Shown here: positions 48,779 to 57,876 of the stretch, piece by piece
Layout of the letters: each line of letters opens with the position of its first letter
Position numbering within the stretch: position 1 is the first letter of the stretch
Notes under the pieces: model-generated
Databases searched by the model: none
Seen by the model: only the letters and a program-made list of their open reading frames with translations
What the model was told of the DNA's origin: nothing
Program-made: the position numbers and the translations under genes
Origin: Planctomycetota bacterium
GTDB taxonomy: Bacteria > Planctomycetota > UBA8742 > UBA2392
Length of the DNA stretch: 64,000 nt
Reading direction: 5' to 3'
Assembly: GCA_020849795.1 (NCBI GenBank)
Contig: JADZFR010000001.1
Span: 1-64,000, forward strand

Positions 48779-48852
48779 GGCTGCGTGGCAGAGAACAGGA
48801 GCCCAGAGCGCAAGCGACGGGCAAGCGATCAATACCGACAGCATGACTGCCC

Positions 48853-50244
48853 ATGTTCAAGCACTCGCACATCTCGTTGAGATTGGTTACCGCAGTGACC
48901 GTGGCTGCCGCCATGCTTGCTTGCCTTTCCATGATCCACGCAGAAGACGAAGAATCCGAATTCGCCCAACAAGCCGACAAGACCCGTCACGCCGTGGCAA
49001 CCGCCCATGTCTCGCTTTCAAAATCCGCCCGCAAGCTCGGAATGAACGTTGCCGCGCGAGCCGAGCTGGACGCGGCGCTGGAGCTCGTGCCGGAGTTCGA
49101 CGACGCGATGTCAGAGCTTGGCTATCGCCGCAAGAAGGTCGATGGCGAAGAGAAGTGGGTACTCGATGAACGCAAAGCGTTGCCCGCACACGACGCCGAC
49201 AACGTGACTGCGGCCCAGCGCAAACGTCACGCCGAGTCTCGCGAAAAGATGCGCAAAGCGGCAGCCCTGGAGTTCATCAAGCTGGCAAAGACTGCGCAGC
49301 GACTTGGACTGGCGCCGCACTCGCGCGCATCGTTCGAGGTGGCGCTGCGCTACGATGCCATGAACGACGATGCCCGCAGCGGCGCCGGGTGGCAGAAGGA
49401 CGAGCAGGGAGTCTGGACAAGCCCCAACGAGACCGCCGAACGCGCCGCGACTGCCAAGGCCCTGGAAACCCCCGAAGCCAAGGCAATCGACGCGCTGCCC
49501 GACTGGTGTGCCCGCGTCTTCGCGCAGGGCGCCTGGGGCGTCAAAGCCGGCGGTGTGTCCGTCCTTGGTACCGGCGCAGCCCACAACGATCACGCGAAGC
49601 ACGCCTGCGCTACCCTGGCACTTGTCGCGGGCCTGCTGGGCGGTGAAGCAGGTGAACTGCGCGTCGTTGTGTGCGCTACGAAGGCCGACTTCATCAAGTA
49701 CTGCGAGGTGCGCCACCCGGGCACTCCGGGCCTGGCCGAAGGTTGGATGGTCGTTGAGAGCACCGAAATCGGCGTCCTGCTGGCAGAAGCCAGCGAAGAG
49801 GCGGCCGAGCGCGTGGTTTATGCAGCCGCGTTGTCCCAGGTGCGGCGGCGTTGTGGAGTTGCGCGTCACCCGTGGTTTGAACTCGGCTTTGCCGGCAACT
49901 TGACTCGGCGTCTGACGGGGCGCGTCGGCTGTGTCGAATTCAGCGGCGATACGACCGGCCCGAAAGAGCCCGGTCGCTGGAAGCGTGAACTGCGCATGCT
50001 GCTGGATTCGGGCGAAGAGCCTGACCTTGGCAATGTTATCGCCGATCGCGACCCAACAGAGCCCCGCGTGATTGTCGCCTACTTTTTCGTGCAGTACCTG
50101 TGCCGCGAGAGAGCGGCCGGGTTGCCGGATTTCTGCGCCGCCCTGAAGTCAGACGGAGACTCGGAGGGCGCGTTGAATCAGGCATGGCAGAGCGATGCCG
50201 CGGCAATGCAGCAGTCTTTCCTCGACTGGTTCAATGCAGGCTGA
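48853..50244 (+). CDS. Secreted TPR-like protein, paralogue of the gene at 13594
   Basis: A 463-residue exported protein with signal peptide MFKHSHISLRLVTAVTVAAA. Two TPR-like units end in the same signature as its paralogue: ALELVPEFDDAMSELGYRRK then EEKWVLDERKALPAH, and ALRYDAMNDDARSGAGWQ then EQGVWTSPNETAE. The C-terminal half (about 215-463) has the layout of a peptidase-MA domain around RHPWFELGFAGNL, without an HExxH motif. Probably non-catalytic. Function unknown. Confidence 0.7.
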   Translation: MFKHSHISLRLVTAVTVAAAMLACLSMIHAEDEESEFAQQADKTRHAVATAHVSLSKSARKLGMNVAARAELDAALELVPEFDDAMSELGYRRKKVDGEEKWVLDERKALPAHDADNVTAAQRKRHAESREKMRKAAALEFIKLAKTAQRLGLAPHSRASFEVALRYDAMNDDARSGAGWQKDEQGVWTSPNETAERAATAKALETPEAKAIDALPDWCARVFAQGAWGVKAGGVSVLGTGAAHNDHAKHACATLALVAGLLGGEAGELRVVVCATKADFIKYCEVRHPGTPGLAEGWMVVESTEIGVLLAEASEEAAERVVYAAALSQVRRRCGVARHPWFELGFAGNLTRRLTGRVGCVEFSGDTTGPKEPGRWKRELRMLLDSGEEPDLGNVIADRDPTEPRVIVAYFFVQYLCRERAAGLPDFCAALKSDGDSEGALNQAWQSDAAAMQQSFLDWFNAG

Positions 50245-50311
50245 TTTTTTCATCCACACCCTGTAGTCACCCCCCGGGCGTGCTAGAAAATAGCCCGGTG
50301 TGGAGACTGCC

Positions 50312-51889
50312 ATGGACCAGGTTGAGATTCGTCGCGCGCTCGTTTCGGTTTCAGACAAGACCGGCGTCGTGGAATTCTGCAAGGCGCTGGATGCCCGCAA
50401 TGTCGAAATCATCTCGACCGGCGGGACCGCAAAGGCGCTGCGCGACGCGGGCCTGCGGGTCAAAGACATCTCAGACCACACCGGCTTTCCGGAAATGCTG
50501 GATGGCCGCGTAAAGACGCTGCACCCCAAGGTGCATGGCGGCCTGCTGGCGCGTCGCGACCTGGATGAGCACCTGCGTGTGGCCGAAGAGCACGACATCG
50601 GCTTGATCGACATGGTGATCGTGAACCTGTACCCGTTCGAGGCGACCGTGGCCAAGCCCGGCGTGTCTCGGGAAGACGCGATTGAGAACATCGATATTGG
50701 CGGTCCCAGCATGCTGCGTAGCGCCGCGAAGAATCACGACGCGGTTGCCGTAGTCACGGATCCCGCCGACTATGCTCAGTTGGCAAAAGAGCTCGAGGCA
50801 AAGGGCGGCAAGCTCGGCATCTCGACGCGACGCCGTTTGGCGTTGAAAGCATTTCGCGTAACCTCGTGGTACGACCACGCCATTGCCGAGCATCTGCAGC
50901 ACCTTGAAGACGACAGCGACGAACTGACGCCGAACAAGCTGGTCGCGCTCAAGAGCGGCACCGAGTTGCGCTACGGCGAAAACCCGCACCAGCAGGCGAT
51001 GTTCTATGCCACGGGTCGCAAGCCACAGGGGCTTGGTGCCCTGCTGCAGTTGGGCGGCAAAGAACTCAGCTACAACAACCTGCTCGATCTTGATGCGGCG
51101 CTGCGCGTCTCGGCAGACTTTGAAGATGAGCCCTTCGCCGTGGTCATCAAGCACACCAACCCTTGCGGGGCTGCGATCGGCAAGGGCATCGCCGAAGCAT
51201 TCGTGCGCGCCTATGACTGCGACCCGCTGAGCGCGTTTGGCGGCATCGTCGGCTTGAACAAACCGTTTGACATGGCGACGGCCGAAGCCTTCATCGCCGG
51301 CGAGAAGTTCATCGAAGCCGTGGTCGCGCCTGATTTCGCGCCCGAGGCCATCGATGCGCTGGTCGAGAAGAGCAAGAAGAAATGGCGCAAGTCCATCCGG
51401 CTGATCAAGGCCGCCCCGCCCAAGCTGCGCGCACCGCTGGAGTACCGCAGCCTTGCCGGTGGCATGTTGGCCCAATCAAGCGATGTTCATCGCCTGGATA
51501 GTGATGCGATCAAGGTGGTCACTTCAGGCATGCCCGACAACTCCGAGCTGCAGGAACTGCTGTTTGCGTGGTCACTCTGCCGGCATTACAAAAGCAATGC
51601 CATCGTCATTACAGCCGGCAGGGCGCTGCTGGGCTACGGCGCGGGTCAGACTAACCGCGTTGATGCTACCGATCACGCGCTGCACCGCGCTGGTGCAGCG
51701 GCCAAGGGTGCCGTGCTTGCCAGCGACGCTTTCTTTCCGTTTCCCGACAGCATCGAGAAAGCTGCCAAGGCCGGCATCGCGGCAATCATCCAACCGGGCG
51801 GCAGTGTCCGGGACGAAGAGGTCATCGCGGCCTGTAACGAGCGCGGGGTCTCGATGGTCTTCACCGGCATGCGTCACTTCAAGCACTGA
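50312..51889 (+). CDS. purH: Bifunctional AICAR transformylase / IMP cyclohydrolase
   Basis: A 525-residue bifunctional enzyme for the last two steps of IMP synthesis. Start ATG 50312, GGAG 7 nt upstream. The N-terminal MGS-like cyclohydrolase domain begins RRALVSVSDKTGVVEFCK; KTLHPKVHGGLLARRD is conserved. The C-terminal transformylase domain shows RYGENPHQQA and KHTNPCGAA, the latter with catalytic Lys-His. The late DAFFPFPDSIEKAAKAGIAA is also typical. Stands alone among non-purine genes. Confidence 0.96.
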   Translation: MDQVEIRRALVSVSDKTGVVEFCKALDARNVEIISTGGTAKALRDAGLRVKDISDHTGFPEMLDGRVKTLHPKVHGGLLARRDLDEHLRVAEEHDIGLIDMVIVNLYPFEATVAKPGVSREDAIENIDIGGPSMLRSAAKNHDAVAVVTDPADYAQLAKELEAKGGKLGISTRRRLALKAFRVTSWYDHAIAEHLQHLEDDSDELTPNKLVALKSGTELRYGENPHQQAMFYATGRKPQGLGALLQLGGKELSYNNLLDLDAALRVSADFEDEPFAVVIKHTNPCGAAIGKGIAEAFVRAYDCDPLSAFGGIVGLNKPFDMATAEAFIAGEKFIEAVVAPDFAPEAIDALVEKSKKKWRKSIRLIKAAPPKLRAPLEYRSLAGGMLAQSSDVHRLDSDAIKVVTSGMPDNSELQELLFAWSLCRHYKSNAIVITAGRALLGYGAGQTNRVDATDHALHRAGAAAKGAVLASDAFFPFPDSIEKAAKAGIAAIIQPGGSVRDEEVIAACNERGVSMVFTGMRHFKH

Positions 51890-51946
51890 TGCGGGCACGG
51901 CACGCCGCTGTGTTCAAGTCGGGCGCCACAATCCACAATAGCCGCC

Positions 51947-52816
51947 ATGGCCGGACCCTCGACTTGGCAGCAGTTGCTGGACCCTGCGCGGTTTCCACCG
52001 GCACCGGACGCGGTGTTGTTGCCGATGGTGATCGGGTTGGCCGCAGCGCTGCTGGGGCTGCTCACGGTCTGGCGGGTGCTGCGCCCGATCGGCAAGCCCG
52101 ATGGCGGCTTGCCCGTGCAGGACACGCTGCTGGCGCTGGCACTGGGGTTCACGGCGCTATTGCTGCCCGACATCGCGGGTTTTGTCGTTACCCGCAACCC
52201 CGAGCCAGATCCGATGATTCTGGGCGCCCTGCAGGTGGCGATTGCACAGGTCTGCATTGTGCTGTTCGCCCGCAACCCCCTGCGCAGACAGGATGAGCCT
52301 GCGCCCGCGCCCTCCTGGATCAGGTTTGAACCAATATGGCTGGCACGCGTTCTGCCTGCATGGGCGCTGTGCTACCCCGTGCTGATTGGTGCAGCCGTCG
52401 CCAACGCTGCACTGCTTGTAGTGCTGGACGTGCCGATCACCGAGCAGCACCACCTGACGCGATTGCGCACGGATGACTCGGTACCGTGGATCCTGGGCTG
52501 GTATGTGCTGGCTGGCGTGGGTGCGCCACTGCGTGAGGAGTTTGCGTTTCGGGTGGTGTTTTTCGGCGTGCTTAAGGGCTGGCTTTCGCCTGCGGGCAGC
52601 GCGGGCTTGTGGGTCGCCGGCAGCGCCTCGGTGTCGTTGTTTGTGCTGGCGCATTATCCGTGGCAATTTCCGGTGCTGATTCTGCCACTGACTGCGCTGG
52701 GCGTGATCCTTACGCTGAGTTATGCATACACGCGCAGCATCTGGCCGGGCGTAATCATCCACGCGCTGCACAACTCGCTGGTGCTGACGTTTCAGTTTTT
52801 CGTAGCGGCAGACTGA
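51947..52816 (+). CDS. CPBP-family intramembrane glutamic protease
   Basis: A 289-residue integral membrane protein with about eight hydrophobic segments. The CPBP/Abi motif 1 is PLREEFAFRVVFFGVL (EE-x3-R, about residue 193). Motif 2 is VSLFVLAHYP (His, about 228) and motif 3 is IHALHNSLVL (His-x3-N, about 277). The catalytic set is complete. Some members process peptides or protect against bacteriocins; the substrate is unknown. Converges with nuoL with 0 bp between stops. Confidence 0.87.
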   Translation: MAGPSTWQQLLDPARFPPAPDAVLLPMVIGLAAALLGLLTVWRVLRPIGKPDGGLPVQDTLLALALGFTALLLPDIAGFVVTRNPEPDPMILGALQVAIAQVCIVLFARNPLRRQDEPAPAPSWIRFEPIWLARVLPAWALCYPVLIGAAVANAALLVVLDVPITEQHHLTRLRTDDSVPWILGWYVLAGVGAPLREEFAFRVVFFGVLKGWLSPAGSAGLWVAGSASVSLFVLAHYPWQFPVLILPLTALGVILTLSYAYTRSIWPGVIIHALHNSLVLTFQFFVAAD

Positions 52817-54871
52817 CTACTGCGCGATCAGCAGAAACAGTGCGATGAGGATGACGGCACCGGTCGCAAATGCATACAGGTAGTGACGCACCAAGCCGGT
52901 CTGCAAGCGGCGCACGAGGTCGCTGCTGGCCTTGACAACCATCGCTGCTCCGTTGACGAACAACAGGTCAATCACGATCACGTCCACCACGACAAACAGC
53001 ACGTCGCTGGCAATCTTCGTCGGACGCACGATGGTGAGGTCGTAAAGCTCGTCGATGTAGTACTTGTTCAGCAGCACTCTGTACCAAGGCGTCATCACGG
53101 CGTCGGCGCCCTCACCACGGAAGGCAAGCGCGCGCACCTTGGCAAGATTGGCCGGGCGCGAGTAGATCGCAAAGGCAAACAGGAAGACGCCAATGGCAAT
53201 CAGGCTGCTGATCGCGATGTTGACCCACTCGGCTGCGATGGCGGCGCTGTCGTGCTCGACCGGAATCAGCAGCTTGCTGCCCTCGGGCAACGCGGCTTGG
53301 CCCGCAGCCCAAATCGGGGCCAGCCACGTCTGGAAGGGCGGGTGATGCACGCCAAATGCCGGCGGCAGCAGCAGGTACCCGACGCCGATTGCGCCCAGCG
53401 CCAGGATCAACAATGGCATGGCCATGCTGCGCGGCGCTTCGTCTGCGTGGGCATAGGCGTGCTCGTCGCCGCGCCATTTGCCGTAGAAAGTCAAGCCGAT
53501 GAGGCGCGCAGAATAGAACGCGGTGCAGATCGCCGCCGCTACGCCCAGGCCGTAGATGATCCAGCCCAAAGTGTCACCGCGGTGAAAGGCCGAATACAGG
53601 ATTGCGTCCTTGCTGAAAAAGCCGGCCAAGCCGGGTATGCCCGCCAACGCCAGCGCGCCGATGAACATGGTGTAGCAGGTGATGGGTAATTTCTCTTTCA
53701 ACCCGCCCATCTTCCACATGTCCTGGCTGTCCGGGTTGCCGTGCCCCAGTGAATGCTCAAGCGCATGAATCACGCTGCCGGAACCCAGGAACAACAGCGC
53801 CTTGAAAAAGGCGTGCGTGAACACATGAAACACCGCAAGGTGAAACTGTCCCAGGCCAGCCGCCATGAACATGAAGCCGAGCTGGCTGACGGTGCTGTAG
53901 GCCAGCACCTTCTTGATGTCGCGCTGGACCAGCCCGATGCTGCCCGCGAACAGCGCTGTGGCGCCGCCGGTGACGGCAACGATGGTCATGGCAGTTTCGG
54001 CATGCACGAACACGAAGTTCATGCGCGCGACCATGTAGATGCCTGCTGTCACCATCGTCGCGGCGTGAATCAGCGCGCTTACGGGCGTGGGGCCGGCCAT
54101 GGCATCCGGCAACCACACAAACAGCGGAATCTGCGCGCTCTTGCCGCAAGCGCCGACAAACAGGCAGATGCATGCCCAGTTCAGCAGCGTGGTATCCACG
54201 GTGCCCGATGCGATCGCGGCTTGCATGCCCGTTTGCAGGCTGGCATCGCCGGCATAGCTGAGGCTGCCGAAGTGCCAGAACAGCAGGAACATGCCGATCA
54301 TGAATCCGAAGTCGCCCACGCGGTTGGCGATGAATGCCTTCATGCCCGCAGTGGTGTTGTGCAGGTGCTTGTACCAGAAACCGATCAGCAGATAGCTGCA
54401 CAGGCCCACGCCTTCCCATCCCAGGAACAGCGTGACCAGACTGTCGCCCAGGACCAGCATCAGCATCGCGAAAACGAACAGGTTCAGGTACGCGAAGTAG
54501 CGCGCGAAACCCTCATCGTGTCCCATGTAGCCGATGCTGTAGATGTGAATCAGCGCACCGATGCCGGTGATGATCAGCATGTACACGCTGCTCAACCGGT
54601 CGAGATATAACCCGAAGTTGATCTTGAACCCGCCGACCTGCATCCAGGTAAACGCCGACGACTGCACGGTCTCTTTGCCCAACATGTTCATGTGGTACAC
54701 GAACAGGCCAAGTGCACACAGAAACGAGATGACGACCGCAGCAGCGGCAATCCCGCCTGAACTTGCGACCGACATGCGCTTGCCGAACAGTCCGTTGATC
54801 AGGAATCCGAACAGCGGCATCAGCGGCACCGCCCACAACAGCAACTCGGGGTTGTTGAAGACGTTGATCAT
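52817..54871 (-). CDS. nuoL: NADH-quinone oxidoreductase subunit L
   Basis: A 684-residue antiporter-like membrane subunit of complex I, pumping protons. Start at 54871 (MINVFNNPELLLWAVPLMP), directly after the nuoK stop. Conserved stretches: GWEGVGLCSYLLIGFWY (Glu of TM5), HAATMVTAGIYMVARMNF (Lys/His region of the proton path), DIKKVLAYSTVSQLGFMF and MGGLKEKLPIT. The long C-terminal lateral helix region is present. It is the last gene of a three-gene nuoJKL run; no nuoM follows. Confidence 0.96.
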   Translation of the reverse strand: MINVFNNPELLLWAVPLMPLFGFLINGLFGKRMSVASSGGIAAAAVVISFLCALGLFVYHMNMLGKETVQSSAFTWMQVGGFKINFGLYLDRLSSVYMLIITGIGALIHIYSIGYMGHDEGFARYFAYLNLFVFAMLMLVLGDSLVTLFLGWEGVGLCSYLLIGFWYKHLHNTTAGMKAFIANRVGDFGFMIGMFLLFWHFGSLSYAGDASLQTGMQAAIASGTVDTTLLNWACICLFVGACGKSAQIPLFVWLPDAMAGPTPVSALIHAATMVTAGIYMVARMNFVFVHAETAMTIVAVTGGATALFAGSIGLVQRDIKKVLAYSTVSQLGFMFMAAGLGQFHLAVFHVFTHAFFKALLFLGSGSVIHALEHSLGHGNPDSQDMWKMGGLKEKLPITCYTMFIGALALAGIPGLAGFFSKDAILYSAFHRGDTLGWIIYGLGVAAAICTAFYSARLIGLTFYGKWRGDEHAYAHADEAPRSMAMPLLILALGAIGVGYLLLPPAFGVHHPPFQTWLAPIWAAGQAALPEGSKLLIPVEHDSAAIAAEWVNIAISSLIAIGVFLFAFAIYSRPANLAKVRALAFRGEGADAVMTPWYRVLLNKYYIDELYDLTIVRPTKIASDVLFVVVDVIVIDLLFVNGAAMVVKASSDLVRRLQTGLVRHYLYAFATGAVILIALFLLIAQ

Positions 54872-54872
54872 C

Positions 54873-55199
54873 TCAGCCCTTGAGTTCCGAGGCGGCGTCC
54901 GAGTCCGCGGTGTGCTTGCGGCGATAGACCGCAACGATAATCGCCAATCCGATTCCGACTTCGGCGGCGGCTACCGCCATGACCATCAGCGTGAAGAACT
55001 GGCCCGAGTGTGCGCCGATCATGCCCGCACCTTCCCCGGCCCAATAGCGCGAAAAGGTGACCAGCGCGATGTTTACCGCGTTCAGCATCAACTCCAGCGA
55101 CATCAGCAGCATGATCAGGTGGCGGCGCGAAAGCACGCCGTACAGCCCCGCGCTGAACAGTACCGCTGCCAAAAACAGCACGACCTTAGGTTCAAGCAT
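54873..55199 (-). CDS. nuoK: NADH-quinone oxidoreductase subunit K
   Basis: A 108-residue, three-helix complex I membrane subunit. Start at 55199 (MLEPKVVLFLAAVLFSAG). The conserved Glu in LMSLELMLNAVNIALV and the second in VAAAEVGIGLAIIV are the proton-path residues. Its first 8 bp overlap the end of nuoJ, and its stop is 1 bp from nuoL. Confidence 0.95.
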   Translation of the reverse strand: MLEPKVVLFLAAVLFSAGLYGVLSRRHLIMLLMSLELMLNAVNIALVTFSRYWAGEGAGMIGAHSGQFFTLMVMAVAAAEVGIGLAIIVAVYRRKHTADSDAASELKG

Positions 55200-55905
55200 G
55201 GTCGCGCTCCTTGCCCACATCCTGTGTGCCGGGGATACCCGCCAGGTGGCGGCGCGCCAGCAGTACCGCGCCGAGCAGGGCCGCGAAAATCAGCAGGCTG
55301 ACCACTTCAAACGCGAGCGGAAAGCCCTCAAAGATCGTCTTGCTGACAGCGGCTGTGCTGCCGAACGACAATGCCCCGTCCGAAGATGACGGCACAAACA
55401 GGGCGCCCGAGTAGCTTGCCGGCAGGGGCCCGAAGTCGTTGAAATCGGCCGGCAGTTTGGCAATCGCGGCAGTGAAGCACACCAGGAATGACAGCGAAAG
55501 CACCATCGCCATCGGCTTCGGAAGCTGGATGCTGTCCAGTGCTGCAGTCACCGCCGGAGGCATCTGAAGCTCGTTCTTCTTCTTCTTCGCCTTGGCAGGG
55601 CCGCCGGAGTCTTTTGGGTTGAACACTGCGCGCGAGCCGACCGCGCCGGGCAGCTTCAGCCGGTCATCTTGCGTTCGGGTGTCGGTGAACATCAGGACGA
55701 ACAGGAACATCACCGCCAGTGCGCCCGCGTAAATGATGATCTGGGAAACAGCGATAAACGGCGCATCCAGCGCCTTGAACACGCCGGCAGAGCCGCCAAA
55801 CGCAATCAGCAGACCCAGCAGGGCATACACAGGGTTCTTCTGCGTGATCAAGATCAGCGTGCCCGCCAGCGAAATCAGGGCGCTAAGAGTGAACAGAACT
55901 TCCAT
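55192..55905 (-). CDS. nuoJ: NADH-quinone oxidoreductase subunit J
   Basis: A 237-residue complex I membrane subunit. Start at 55905 (MEVLFTLSALISLAGTLILI). The TM3 region IIYAGALAVMFLFVLMFTDT carries the pi-bulge-prone Tyr/Gly segment. Between TM3 and TM4 there is a long, charged insert (KAKKKKNELQMPPAV, about residues 123-138), making it longer than the usual 165-185 residues. The upstream gene is the HEAT-repeat lipoprotein gene, not nuoI. Confidence 0.93.
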   Translation of the reverse strand: MEVLFTLSALISLAGTLILITQKNPVYALLGLLIAFGGSAGVFKALDAPFIAVSQIIIYAGALAVMFLFVLMFTDTRTQDDRLKLPGAVGSRAVFNPKDSGGPAKAKKKKNELQMPPAVTAALDSIQLPKPMAMVLSLSFLVCFTAAIAKLPADFNDFGPLPASYSGALFVPSSSDGALSFGSTAAVSKTIFEGFPLAFEVVSLLIFAALLGAVLLARRHLAGIPGTQDVGKERDHA

Positions 55906-56041
55906 GAAACCGATCCCTGCTGGAGTCGAGGGCGGCACGTTAGCAGTGGGGGAATGGGCACGCAAGCACGCTCGCCCGGTGCCGGAAATGACACCCGTCG
56001 CGCGCTTGAAAGCTCACGACGGGTGCGTTCAGGTCAGCCGG

Positions 56042-57436
56042 CTAGCGGCCTCGGGGCTGCGTGCGCGCATTGTTGCCGCCTTGGTTGCGCCCGGTGTTGT
56101 TGTTGTTGTTGCGCGGCTGGGTGCGAGGCTGGGTGCGTGAGCTGCTCGGGGTGGTGCGCGGTCGTGAGCCGCTGTTGCTGATGCCTGAGCTGAAGCGCGG
56201 CTTGGGCTTGCCCACATACAGGTTTGCCGGGTCAAGGTCGGGGTACTTGGTATAGAAGTACTTGCGCCACCGCGGCTGGTCGCTGCCGTTGTCGGTACGG
56301 CAAATGCGTACCAGGCTTGCCATGGCGCTGAGCTGCACGCCTGGGCTCTGGTCGGTCAACAATTCCACCAGTGGGTAAGCCTCTTTCTCGCGCTCAGCTG
56401 TGATCAACTGGCCCAAGGCGGTGGCTGCGGCTTCGCGAACTACTGCGGTGCGGTCGCCGGTTGCCTGCAGCAGTGGCTCAATGGCACGTTCGTCGCGGAT
56501 GCGGGCCAGTGCCAGGGCCGAGCTTTCGCGAACACGTTCATCAAAGTCCGACAGACCGGTCAGCACCGCATTGTACACGCGCTCAGGGTCGCTGCCGTAG
56601 TGCCGCGACAGCGCGTCGATCGCGTGCCGGCGCACAGACGGGTACTCATCGCTGACTGCCCGCTCCAGCGCGGGGATCACGCGCTGCGGGTCTGCAATCT
56701 TGCCCAGCGCGATGGCAGAAGCCCCGCGCAACTCTGCGTCCGGGTGCGACAGGCCGACGACACTCAAGTCGTTGACAGCCGCCACGTCGCCGATGTCACC
56801 CATTGCGTTGACGGCGGCGACCTGTACGCGCGGGTCAGGGTCTGACAGAAAGCGGCTGCGCAGGGGCAAGATCGAGTCCTTCTGTACTCCGTCGAAGGCC
56901 ACCGCAAACGTGTAGACCGCCGCGCGGCGCATCGCGTAGCCGCCTTCCTGGTCTTCCATGTTGTGGCTGAGCGCCTGCATCAGCGCCTTGTGGTCGGCGT
57001 AATCGCGCAGCTTGTCACCCATCGTGGAAAGCCCGAGCATGCTGTTCAGGCGCACGCTGGCGGCTTCTTCGGGGTCGAGCACTTTTTCCATAAGAACCGG
57101 TATCACTGCGGCGTCGCCGGTGAACCCGAGCATTACGCCAGCTACTGCGCGCCGCGGGGTACTGCCATCGTCGTGCAGGGCCGACAGCAAGGCGCGCTGG
57201 TACATGCGGGCGTTTTCGGACAGCTTGGCGCGCATCGCCGTCTCGCCGTCTTTGTCAGCACGCTGGATAGCCAGCGCCAGTTCGCGCAGGGAGTCATCGA
57301 AGGACTCCAGTGTCGCGTCGTCAATGTATGCGCGTTCGCCGTTTTCGTCAGCGCCGGAATTGCGGGTGCCGGAGCAACCCGCAAGCAACCCCAACAGCAA
57401 AGCCGCGCAAACGATAGGCAAGGAAGTGCGACGCAT
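56042..57436 (-). CDS. HEAT-repeat lipoprotein
   Basis: A 464-residue exported protein. Start at 57436 (MRRTSLPIVCAALLLG), lipobox LLAGC at about residue 20. From about 75 to 400 it consists of HEAT-like alpha-alpha repeats (PDAELRGASAIALGKIADP, DPRVQVAAVNAMGDIGDV, VVREAAATALGQLI). A disordered tail rich in Ser, Arg, Thr, Pro, Gln and Asn (five consecutive N) ends the protein. HEAT proteins act as scaffolds; the partner is unknown. It lies 136 bp upstream of nuoJ on the same strand. Confidence 0.85.
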   Translation of the reverse strand: MRRTSLPIVCAALLLGLLAGCSGTRNSGADENGERAYIDDATLESFDDSLRELALAIQRADKDGETAMRAKLSENARMYQRALLSALHDDGSTPRRAVAGVMLGFTGDAAVIPVLMEKVLDPEEAASVRLNSMLGLSTMGDKLRDYADHKALMQALSHNMEDQEGGYAMRRAAVYTFAVAFDGVQKDSILPLRSRFLSDPDPRVQVAAVNAMGDIGDVAAVNDLSVVGLSHPDAELRGASAIALGKIADPQRVIPALERAVSDEYPSVRRHAIDALSRHYGSDPERVYNAVLTGLSDFDERVRESSALALARIRDERAIEPLLQATGDRTAVVREAAATALGQLITAEREKEAYPLVELLTDQSPGVQLSAMASLVRICRTDNGSDQPRWRKYFYTKYPDLDPANLYVGKPKPRFSSGISNSGSRPRTTPSSSRTQPRTQPRNNNNNTGRNQGGNNARTQPRGR

Positions 57437-57601
57437 TTCGTGTCCCCGCTGAAGCCAAAAAGAAGTTCTATCCTCTATATACGCCGACAGATGCAAATCC
57501 GTTGACAATTTTCATCGCTTGCAGCCCGGTTCTACCTTGCCGCCACGGCCGCTCGGGCTTGGCCCGGCGTGTTATCGATTCCAAAGAGGTGACCGCGTGT
57601 T

Positions 57602-57622
57602 ACGCACCAGACACAGGTGCGT
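57602..57622. promoter_or_regulatory. Perfect 7-bp inverted repeat upstream of the VWA gene
   Basis: ACGCACC-N7-GGTGCGT lies in the 440-bp gap between the divergent HEAT and VWA genes. Operator or RNA hairpin; no regulator gene is adjacent. The rest of the gap (57437-57876) has no convincing protein frame. Confidence 0.35.
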
Positions 57623-57675
57623 GCCGGCGGGTCCACTTCCGCGGCGGAACGCACTCGTCATAAGTAACTATTTAG

Positions 57676-57681
57676 TATAAT
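57676..57681 (+). promoter_or_regulatory. TATAAT -10 element upstream of the VWA gene
   Basis: An exact TATAAT sits in an AT-rich patch unusual for this region. No good -35 lies 16-18 bp upstream, so an extended or activated promoter is possible. It is about 195 bp upstream of the start chosen for the VWA gene, giving a long 5' leader. Confidence 0.45.
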
Positions 57682-57876
57682 GTTACGGCTTCAACGTGGC
57701 GTCAGCGTCCGCGCCGGATTGCAGATGGCACCCATGTTGCACTCTGGATTGGCAAGCATGAGTTGTCGTCGGGCTTTCTGCCCCCGGTTCGACGGCAAAG
57801 CAATGGGCGGCATCAGTGCCCTAAGGATTGAATTAGGCGGGACTTGTGCTGGAATGCGGGTCCGATGCCGAGGCCA

